From Telmatactis stephensoni (taxonomy: Eukaryota; Cnidaria; Anthozoa; Actiniaria; Isophelliidae), in the NCBI GenBank assembly GCA_029948255.1, contig JALIZF010001231.1, positions 1 to 64,000 on the forward strand: DNA of 64,000 nt, written 5' to 3'. How positions within the stretch are numbered: the stretch's first letter is position 1; every line of letters starts with the position of its first letter. The position numbers and the translations under genes are program-made. This document shows, piece by piece, positions 51,695 to 61,545 of the stretch. Below the pieces are notes generated by a model. That model was not told the origin of the DNA. It worked only from the letters and a program-made list of their open reading frames with translations, and ran no database searches.

Positions 51695-54117
51695 TTAACA
51701 GAGGACGACTTGTGGCAAGTCCACTGTTCAAAGGGACAGCAAAATCCATGGAATCAGCAATGCAAAGACGAATGTTGCGAAGTTGCTGGTGTGTGGCAAG
51801 ATGTTGATTCAAGCTTTAAATCTTCAGTTGAATCAGTTTTTGGTGCTGAACCTCAAGTTTCCAAATGTGGTGGGCATGTTGGCCGAGCTCATGCCAACAA
51901 TTTAAAAGGAAATTTTTTAATAGTTTATAGATATTATGTGGTTATATAAGAACAGTTTGATTTGATTTTTCTTTGTTGTTTAGGATTATTTATATCATAG
52001 CTTGAAATTAGTATTTTTTATTAGTTTTTATTTAGTTTTTTAGTTTTTATAAATGTATATATTGTATGAGGACTCTCTTGAAAAGCACTTTAAGGTGATA
52101 GGGACTTCCTCTGTAAATATATTATTATTATTATTATTAGCGAAACTCAAAAAGTTTCCTGCTGGACAGGTGTCAAGATGGAAGCAAAAGTTTCCTAAAA
52201 TGGAAGCTCTAATTTGCCAAATGCAAACGCCATAGTAAAGAATGTGGATGTTTATTCTCAATGCAAGAATAAACCATTTCTGCTGCCTTCAGCAATGCAA
52301 GACTCCTGCTGAATATGCAAGGCAGATGAGGGCCCTGTCCCAATATCACTGCATAGACATTCACAGTTGGGAAGGTGGTGAATGTGGGTTCCATCCACAG
52401 TTGGGAAGGTGGTGAATGTGGATTCCATCCACAAAAATGCAAAGGAAAACCATACAGCACACCAATGTCATCAAATGTAGTTTCCATCATATTGCCTACA
52501 GAATTGAATAAGCTCAGAGCATCAGATGCACACTCAATGGTACACCGAGAGATGGGAAGGGGTCAATCGAACCTGTGTGAAGCACACTTCACAGTACTAC
52601 CTCATTTCAGAGCAAAGAATCATAGCCTTTGCAGGTAGGACATATTCACTTTTACTTTTTAGCAGTGTTATAATTGATACTTTCATTACACTTTCATTTT
52701 GCTAGGGTAACTTGATCAATACTACTAGCATTGTTATCCTTAAAGGCACTAAAAATTACAAAAGTTGTCTAGAACGACTTAGCAGACCAATTATTTTCCT
52801 AACCTTTGATGTCAAGTGTTTCACATGGCTGTTCCATCCAGGACCACACCAAGATACTAATATTCAAAGACTCTTTTAATTTCATGCTTGCCAACACATA
52901 CCGAAAAATCATCATAAACAACTTGTCTCACATTTGATTTTTCCCTTTCCTTGAAAAGTAGTGAGTAAAAAGTATTGTCTTTCATCAGTTCTAAATTATG
53001 CTATCTTTGCTTATAGCAATACTAATGCTTTTTTAACATTGCATATTTGTTGCTCACAAAATCAGTTATAAATTCATGTCCAAGTATAACCCAGTACATG
53101 TATCCTTTTGTCTGGTATGATACTGTTCTATTTTTCAAATAATTCTATAGGTTGTTGATACCAAACTAAACATTATTTTGTGCTAATTTGTTTGTAGTAG
53201 ATTCACAGATATATGGCCGTAACCTAGGTATAAAACAAGAGAAATTACTGTTTTTGCCCATTAAAGTTGTGAAATGCCATTGAACTGATGCAAACACACA
53301 ATGCCAATATACCCTGTGGGAGTGGGAGTGACAAATGTGGGAGTTACAAATGTATTCAAAATAAGTGAATAAGTTAGCAACAACACTGTTAGTTATTACA
53401 TTCTCATTGCCTTTCTGTCACAACTTGGACATTAGACCTAATATTAAATTATATTAATAGACAATATATTACTTTCTATTTACTTCACAGGCTGCACTAC
53501 ATGACGTCTACAAACTCTGGTTTGCTTCAAGGCAACATGACATGGTGCTCTGAGGACCGTGGAGATGATTTTCAGTGGGTTACTGAATTGTACAGAAGAC
53601 TTGGGTTGCCACTCACTACTGCTGTTTTGACAACAATGACAAAAGCTGCAAAGGTAAGGATGAATGCTCTTAGAAGGAAACAATCTGAAGAAGGGAAGAA
53701 GAAAATGATTTCATAGAAAACAGCCAAGAGAGAAGACCAGGAGGAGAGACGACGATAGACCAGAAGTCAGGCTCTCACTCATACTTATGGAAGATTGAGG
53801 GAGTTGAAAGTGAAGTTTTGTTGGCTGCTTAACGAGTTGTTTCAGTGAATGGTAGTTCAACTGTCAGTGGAAGGAGGTGTAGATGTGGGTCCCAGAATCA
53901 CCAGCATACAAGTCACCACTCTTGTCCACTGAATAAGAAAAGTCAAGAAGCTGATAAGGTTGTTGATGATAGAGATAAAGCTTTTGATGATAGTGATGAC
54001 ATTGAGGAAGGTTCTGATGATAGCGATGACAGTGAGAAAGGTTCTGATGATAGCGATGGCAGTGAGAAAGGTTGTGAGGAAGGTTCTGATGATGGTGATG
54101 ACCAGAAAGAGGCTTAG
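51694..54117 (+). pseudogene. Element B: Cys-rich transposase-like gene, decayed
   Basis: Same protein as at 61,546-64,000. Exon 1 (to 52,634): VWQDVDSSFKSSVESVFG, KCGGHVGRAHANN, then after an insertion FPAGQVSRWKQKFPKMEAL, GGECGFHPQKCKGKPYSTP and GRGQSNLCEAHFTVLPHFRA. The donor is GTAGGA. Exon 2 from 53,491 (acceptor CACAG): LHYMTSTNSGLLQGNMTWC, then after stops and shifts CRCGSQNHQHTSHHSCPLNK and an acidic tail with SDDSDDSEKG repeats. Intron position and phase are identical to element A. Several shifts and a 230-base insertion make it non-functional. It is convergent with the small gene at 56,530-56,949. Confidence 0.78.
51906..52139 (+). mobile_element. Short retroelement insertion with (TTA)n tail inside element B
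   Basis: Interrupts the coding between KCGGHVGRAHANN and the FPAGQVSRW part, which are close together in element A. Ends ...gggacttcctctgtaaata followed by (TTA)5, like a LINE or SINE 3' end. Edges are approximate. Confidence 0.6.
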
Positions 54118-56529
54118 TAGTTTATATATAAAAATGGCTTACAAATTACTTATAAATACATCAGCAGTATTGATACTATGATTCAACAATAAGTTTTATT
54201 GTAACAACCGATAGGAATCAGTGATTATAAATATTATGATTATTCATAATCTTTTAAAAAAATCAGTAGTCTTAATCGCTCAGAGAATTTGTTGAAGAGC
54301 TTTGTCATGTATTCTTCAAAGATAATAACGATGCCAACTGGCCAATTAATAATGTTTTACTGCTCAGTATTTTTTCACTACCAGAATGCAAACACTGAAA
54401 CTTTAGTTAAATAACATTGCACAAACTCTTACAAAACCTTTCACTTTGTTGCTAAATGAAACAAGTTACGCAAGTTTGTGTTATGTTGATTTATTAGCAG
54501 AGGGTTTGTTGAGATCCGAACAGGATATAAGTACTTTTGACACTTTTTATATGTTCTGGTCAATTCAAAGTGCTCTATAATTCAACATAGCAAAGTATGT
54601 GCCTGTTTTCAATTTCTTTTGTAAAAACGTGAAATGTGTCATAGCAAAGGCTACATACAAACCATTTTATCATGCAAAATACCTCTAGAGATATAAATTT
54701 GTTTACAATACATTGTAGTTGTTAGTTACTGCTACTAGAGAGTACTTAGTCATAGTCTCAAAAATGAGAGAAATCTGTCCTATATTTATTAAGTTTAGGT
54801 CTATATAGGCTATATTGAAAAGGTTGTTCCCCTAAAAAAAAAATTCCAATACAAAATGTAAAGGGAAATGCCTTTCAATAGACACCCTTTATAAGATAGG
54901 CTGTATAACAAAATAAAAGCCCTCTATGAGGACATGTGGTTACTGGTACTCAAAACATATAGCATCCACAATCATCACCATGTCTACTGTCATAGATTTT
55001 TAGAGTTATGGCCTAGTTTGCATTAATATATGATCACATATAGATAACTGCATGGTCTTAGAACTTGATCAAGACCCAACCATCATCTAATTATAAGTCC
55101 ATTCCAAGACTGGCCATGTCCCCACTGATGTATAGACAGTACTAGTAATACACTATACTGTATAAAACTTGTCTAAAAGGTTAAACATAAATGATTATCC
55201 ATTGCAGTAAAATCACAGAACTGTTTGGAACAAGCATTTATTCACAAATACGATTGTTTATTCACAATTGTCAAAGCATTGGTATTATTCTTACATCAAG
55301 AATGTTTTGGTAACAGGAAAATCTGGAACAAAAAGATAGAGAAAAAACATTTGTCAATAGTACCACTAATCTAATTTACTGGTAATCCATAATGAGTAAA
55401 TGAATCGAAAATGAACATATTTTGTTCGCTGTCATTTCGGGCTTGTCAATAGACCAAAAAAATAATCAGTAGGCAGAAAATTAGCCTCTGACAATCTGAG
55501 TTGGGTTTTAAAATCTTGTAATGACTGAATCCGATAAGAAATAATTCAGATCAAATCTTTCACATGCTTTATAGACAAATATTAGTACAATATCGGTTGT
55601 GAAGATGAAATCTACAAAACAATTAAATTGTAAGTCGTCGAGTGCTTTTTTGTCAAGAAATCCGGCTCAATTTCACTGACTCAAATATACAACAAAGCCA
55701 AATAACATCGAGAATAACAACTTCAAAACAATACAAAGCGAACAAGTAAAGACATAAATGCACATGAAATCCACAAGAGATTTTGTACATCAAGTGACAT
55801 AGTAGCGTGCAGAGCTTGATTCTTGTCGAACCGATGAAACACTGTGTTTACGTTGCGGATCGACTTTCCACTCAAAACCTTTCGCAAACCACCAAATCCT
55901 GGACAATTCGTTAAAAACAAACCCCTGACACATTTGATTAAAGCTGTGCCTGGTTATATGAGAAACAGAAAGAGAATTCGTCCTCTACTTACTGATGATA
56001 ACAATATAATCACATGGAAGACATGACCAGCGAGTCTAAAATGTCATATTTATTGAAAAACTTGGAAGATGTTTAATCATTGGTTATAAAAGGCAGGTAT
56101 TTCTAAAAATAGGTCATATTTTTAAAAGTGATGAGTTAAGTAAGCTTCGGGCCAAGTTCGTGTGTTTTCCGTCTATTGACAACAAGTCTGGGTCAGACCC
56201 GAGACAGATGAATATTCTCCGACAACTTTACGAAAAGTAACTTACACTCTTACTTACACAGGTGATGACATAGTGCGTTATAAAGCCAGTAACCACAAAA
56301 AAAAACAACAAACAAACAAAAAAGGCTCATGGTTAAAGAAAAAAAAACACCACCAACAACAATACATGTAACAAAATAGTATTCAAAGAGCATGCATGAT
56401 GTGGCCCCTGACCAACGAATCAATCAAATTCAGATCAATATTTGCTCTGAGCCTGGCAAACTTTTTTCTTAACAGTCTTACATGGCAAAATTATTTTGAG
56501 AGTAGAATATGAAAAAAGTTGATACTCAT
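54118..56529. other. Non-coding interior of element B
   Basis: AT-rich. A 60-codon plus-strand frame at 55,844 and its minus-strand overlap at 55,723-55,920 have no recognisable content. The fourth exon of the small gene, expected here, was not found. Confidence 0.4.
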
Positions 56530-56949
56530 GCGTGAGCCAGTTGGGTCAGCATAGTCTGCCAGTTCCCCCTGATTTAGGCTATGTATAACTTGTTTGAGCA
56601 CATTCAGGTACATATAGTTAGTGGCTTACTTGCTTTGTAAGATAATGCAACACTAAGGCATTTATAATACCAACTGCTAATGTCAACTAGCAACATTATT
56701 TTGTCAAAACGAATAACTATTATTGAGTTTACCCATAAGATGCCAAAGAGGCGCTTGTACATCCTTTTTCTCATACAATGGGCAGACTCGCCAGGCCTGT
56801 GTTGGTAAGTCTTTAGTAGGTTTAGCAAACCTTTGGGCACATTATCTAGTCTAATTACATTTTAAAACACACACATGAATTACTCAAACTGCACAGTCAT
56901 TAACTACGTTTTATGTACCGTGCTTTTGTAAATTCGTTATGGCTTCCAT
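56530..56949 (-). pseudogene. Element B small gene (paralogue of 59,878-60,737)
   Basis: Exon 1 56,919-56,949 begins with ATG and ends at a GT donor; exon 2 56,733-56,845 encodes VPKGLLNLLKTYQHRPGESA and RMYKRLFGILW, donor GTAAAC; exon 3, ending at 56,530, encodes MYLNVLKQVIHSLNQGELAD and YADPTGSR. Each exon aligns with the corresponding exon of the plus-strand copy and the intron positions coincide. The last donor is AT instead of GT, so splicing there would fail. No known domain. Confidence 0.6.
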
Positions 56950-57397
56950 GTTGAGTTTACAGAAGAATGCAGCCAAGGTGTGACTTCCTCTTGCTTGAAA
57001 TTTCAGAGTTGCTAAGTAACACAGCATGTAAAACTATTTCCGGTTCCTGTGAATTTTTCGATTTTTGAACAAGGAAAAATGTAGGAAAGAAAAAAGATTT
57101 CTTCCTAAAAGTTTGCTGCACACTTCCTGTGATGTACTACTTGTGATTTATGTTGTATGATGACTTAAAAAACGACCAAAAAATAGCCAGTGTGACTACC
57201 TTAATGTTTTTGTAAATCAAGGAATGCAATCAATTTCATCGAGTCGATGAATTCTGAGATTAAGACTTGCCAGTTTTGCCATTATCATCAAAAGTTACGT
57301 GTAATAATATTCAACCATATATCATACAAAAACCTTGGCAATTATATCTGTTTTTCTATTAAAGTACTAAAACATAGATAATATCATTTTATATTTA

Positions 57398-57670
57398 CCT
57401 ACAACAACAGTTCCACTACCAAACTTCAACTTGCTTGTTCCTTTACAAGCACAGACTTGTCTTGCTTTCTTCGTGGTACCATCCAACACCAACACATCTT
57501 TACATCCAGGTGTATCACTATTATACACTACAAGTTCTATAAATGTGTTTGATTATGCTTGATGAGAGAGACAAAAAAATTCTACCATTAGGAATATATA
57601 TCTTATTGTCTATCACCACCCAGGCATCACTTTTTTGTGCATCTTTCAATTGATAAGCAGTTTTTAAATC
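57398..57670 (-). CDS. Two exons of an unidentified gene
   Basis: Minus strand: about 57,586-57,670 (acceptor TTAG, DLKTAYQLKDAQKSDAWVVI then DNKIYIPN, donor GTAGAA) and about 57,398-57,538 (acceptor TATAG, VVYNSDTPGCKDVLVLDGTT, then KKARQVCACKGTSKLKF, donor GTAAAT). The phases agree across the intron. The AWVVIDNKIY stretch is faintly like a cytochrome b5-type start, but the next exon does not continue in that way, so I make no functional call. It lies just upstream of the element B small gene on the same strand and could belong to the same transcript. Confidence 0.42.
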
Positions 57671-57769
57671 CTAATTAGAAGAGATTTTGTATATAATTTT
57701 ACTATAAAACATTGCAATAAAATATGATACATGATAAAAAAGTAAAAAAGTTTTTAAAAAAGTTTAAAA

Positions 57770-58625
57770 AATGCAACGTTTCGACTTGAAGGAAATGATA
57801 CATGAAAATGATACACAACGCATTGATTGTTAACTAAATCAGGCTTCTTTTCCTTAGGTTGAAGAATCTGTTGAATAGGTTTACTGCGAAAAACAGGTTG
57901 AATGTCAATACCGATGTTAGAACTCAAGGATTTCAACTGCTCCTTCACCAGATTCGCTGAACTCTGGTTCTTAAAGGGCAAAGAAAACCTAACAGTTTTA
58001 ACATCGTTATCGTCCTTAGACTCGATCCATACGAATATTGTCATTATTAGATTCCCTATGAATACTATCAAAAAAGCTAGAAAAACATGATTCAATTAAC
58101 AACCTAATTTTGAAAAAAATGGCTCTAAGTTTAACACATTCACTATTTAAAGCTTCAGGTGTGGAAGATAAATGATATGCTCTATAGAGCATGGTCTTAA
58201 TTAAACACGACTTATATTGTTTATCAACTATCAAAATGTAATAACAATCCAGTGTTCGTAGGTTTTCTGTAAACACTAGTGTCAAGTTTATTTCCATTCT
58301 TAACGATGTCCATTCCAAGGAAGGAAATTTTGTCATCAACAGCCAACTCCACTGTAAACTTAATATCTGAATGGGTATTGTTAAGAGTCATCAATACATC
58401 TTCTGCAGCTTTCAGATCAGGCATAATAACCAAAGTGTCATCCACGTACCTTCTATAATAAGATGGAATCAATCCTTTTTCATCTAACCGTTCTTCAATG
58501 GAACACATAAAACTGTTGGCCATCAATGGTCCAAGCAGTGAGACCATTCCAATTCCATCTAGCTGTTCATACAAGTTGCCATCAAACTTTAAAAAATGTG
58601 CTATGTAGTAGCCAACTCCAAAAGC
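57770..58625 (-). pseudogene. Penelope-like retroelement RT fragment
   Basis: Minus strand: SLLGPLMANSFMCSIEERL, the RT active site YRRYVDDTLVIM, FTVELAVDDKISFLGMDI (58,224-58,600). Further frames 58,016-58,339 and 57,754-58,095 continue with the thumb and linker (VRFSLPFKNQSSANLVKEQL, PFKNQ to QCVVYHFHV). It ends before any GIY-YIG endonuclease. Two frame shifts. It sits between the two mirror-image elements. Confidence 0.8.
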
Positions 58626-59877
58626 TCAAAAAGTTGTGCTCTTTCTAGATTCAAGTCATGGTTTTTAGATCCAAAAGAAAAAGTGAGTTTTTACTTGTTT
58701 TATTTGGAAAAAAGAGGATAGCTGCACATGCATGCATGCATGTATCAACAAACTCAGGGTAAATGGTTATAATTCTCTAGTGCTGAAAAATGACTTCAAT
58801 GCATATTTTTTTCATATTTCATAAACATTCATTCACTTTTTAAGATGTATTTTATAAGCAATCAAAACACTAAATTGAGCATTAAGTCAAGTTACCAGCA
58901 CATTATAGCTGTTGTTACAGATGTTTTGGTGAAACAGCCCCTCCACAATATTTGGAATACAGTCAACATGCATTAATGTCAGACCATTAAGAAACATAAT
59001 TATTAATAGTTTTGTGACAACATTTTTTTCCAATTTGTGCACCAAACCAGTTTTAAACATGCTTGGCATCAGTTTCTAGAGTGGTGTCTACATACTGTGG
59101 AATCTCTTCTTTACCCTGAGTTATGCATTATATACATGTAATTCCCAGACTATATTTGCTCTCCATTTCCTTTTTTTTTAGTTTCATGCTTTAACAGTGG
59201 TGTTCAATATTCTGTGAACTCTTACATTCAAACAGTCTGACCCAATTTGGTTATTTGCTTCCTCTCATCAAAACAAAACATCACAAAATTTAATGTAAAA
59301 GAACCCAAAATCCAACCAAATGACCAAATATGATCTTTAGACAATATATGAATGCTATACTATCATATAGGTATTATTAGGTCTGCGTATTAATGAGTGA
59401 TTTTTTTACTTTTGATAGACAGAACATTTAACCAGATTCCAATAGACTGACTGAACATCTGAGTTTGCATTATTTCAAAAATGACTGTAACACATCCAAT
59501 CCAAAAACAATAGATAATAATTCATGAGCTTTAATTGATATTTAATGACAGCTATATTAATTAGCCGATTGTGTTAAGGTTTACAATTCTCCAAAAGATT
59601 TTAGAGATTAAGGTATTTGCATCGGCTAAATTGATGTCATAATTAAAAAAAAAATTGGCATAAATTATTAGTATTGTGCATCTAATTTCCAAATTTCAGA
59701 TTTTTTAAGGATTTTTTCTTTTTTCTTCCTTATTTTTACGCTTGAAAAGTCAGCCATTTTACAAGAAGCGGAAGTGATTTTTTCACGAAGCGTTTCTAAG
59801 GAAGTGAGAAATTTGATATTTGAAGCAGCAATGGAGTGCACATGTCTTCACACCTTTAGTAGGTTGTGCCTTTCAAG
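58626..59877. other. No gene recognised
   Basis: AT-rich with low-complexity T and A runs. The 5' side of the element A small gene begins at the right edge. Confidence 0.4.
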
Positions 59878-60737
59878 ATGGCGACTGAAGAGCAAAAGGA
59901 GTGTGCGTTTCTTTGTTTTTCAGCAGAATTTGAGAAGGGTAGGTACAATGCCATATTCCTATTTTTGTGATAAATAATTATTTCACACGCTTTGTAGTTA
60001 CGATTTTTTTCTTGTATAAAGACTTAGCATGCCCGAAGGACTTGTTACATTACTGAAAAGCTACAAGAGAAATCCTGACGAGTCTCCCGACGACATGCGG
60101 CACAGGATTTATGGCCATCTTTGGTGTATTATGTGGGTAGGTACTATTTGGTTTAGAGTATCTTTCATCAGATCTCCAGGTTATATTCTGTTATTTTGAC
60201 ATGCTTAGAGACTTGGTGGTTGTCCCTGAATGCCATTATGTTTGTGTATAACACGCTAACATGTTCCAATGTTATCTATTTCTTTCTTAGTATGGCAGCA
60301 AGATCAGTCAATCCGTGGCTTCAGCAGATCAAAAACCCACATACGTCTACCCGCCGTCGTTAAAAAAAGTCGTAAGAGCGTTGACTCCTGGCGACTTATC
60401 TGAATTTCCAGATCCAACTGGGCCACGTGTAAGTAAACACTTACTGACTGCTGATTTTGACATTTTATCATTGCAAATGTCAATAAGCGATTCATTTTCA
60501 TTGAAAACCTTACTGACTTCATGATTTTGTCTTTGGTAAGAGAAAGCTCGAACTTAATTATTTTTAAATTATTCAAAACTGAAATGTAACTGCTTGAGCA
60601 AATACCCTTATAAAATGAATTGTGAATTTTCACTAAATAATCATAGAATGGGATTTTTATCTTTTGTTTTGCAGGTATACAATGTAACATTACAGGACTT
60701 TACTTTAAATGGCCAGCAAGCAAGAAAAAGAAATTGA
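59878..60737 (+). CDS. Element A small gene, four exons, about 124 residues
   Basis: Exon 1 59,878-59,942 (ATGGCG start in good context; donor GTACAA), exon 2 60,028-60,136 (MPEGLVTLLKSYKRNPDESP..., donor GTAGGT), exon 3 60,291-60,428 (PPSLKKVVRALTPGDLSEFP, donor GTAAGT), exon 4 60,675-60,737 (VYNVTLQDFTLNGQQARKRN, TGA). The phases are consistent throughout. The protein is small, mixed helical, with a basic C-terminus and no domain I recognise. A paralogue with the same exon borders lies in mirror orientation at 56,530-56,949, and in both places it converges on the Cys-rich transposase-like gene. It is probably the second gene of this element, though a host gene family cannot be excluded. Confidence 0.6.
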
Positions 60738-61545
60738 AGCATTGACAAATTCTGGACAAAATATTCTATCAAATGTAATGTAATGTTATTGTTTAGTCTG
60801 TAAGAGTGCTTGGTCACCCTCCAGCTTTTACATAGAATGGTGTACATATAGAATCAAATGCCATTTATGTAGAAAAAATATAGCATAGTTTTTGAATACT
60901 TGATATTTTTTTTTTCTTTTGACAAAATACAATTATTGCAGTTGCTATGTACATACTGTGTCAAATGCAATGAACAATAAACTAGTGTCACAATAAACTG
61001 AAGTTGTGTAATGCATAGTAGAGAGCAAAACGTATATGTGTGAATGCTAAATAGCACTAAATAGTACTACTTTATAATAATTCCTTTGTTTTCTATTTTT
61101 TAATAAGCTCTGTACTCTTTTCTACTATTTAGTAAATTGTATTTCACAGATTAACTTTTGCACTCTAATAGAGTAGACTATTGTACACTACTCTTCTGAC
61201 TCTTGTTTTCTATAAAACTCTAAATATTGCTTTGTTTCATGGATTGCTGTTTCACAAAAGTTCTAGCAATAGAGTGTAAGAGATAATCACACAAAGGATA
61301 TAGAAAATGTTAACAACAGTAAATTGTTTTTCATGGGTCAATGACAACCACTCAAACGAGAGGTATATTACTTGTCAATCAAAAATGTGTATATACAACA
61401 ATATTCTTTATACTATATAACTGTGTTCTAACTATTATTACTACTTTTCACCATGCTATTTCCAAAACGTGGTATACACATGCAATAACATGTTTATGGT
61501 AATTCAATAAACCTCTTCAACATGAAAGAGGTTTTTACATTTTTC
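60738..61545. other. Gap between convergent genes of element A
   Basis: Non-coding, AT-rich. The string cactctaatagagt near 61,160 is a short palindrome. Nothing else supported. Confidence 0.4.

Noticed and set aside
55723..56026. Overlapping 60-65-codon frames on both strands
   Set aside because: No motif, no splice context, no homologous counterpart near the mirror element.
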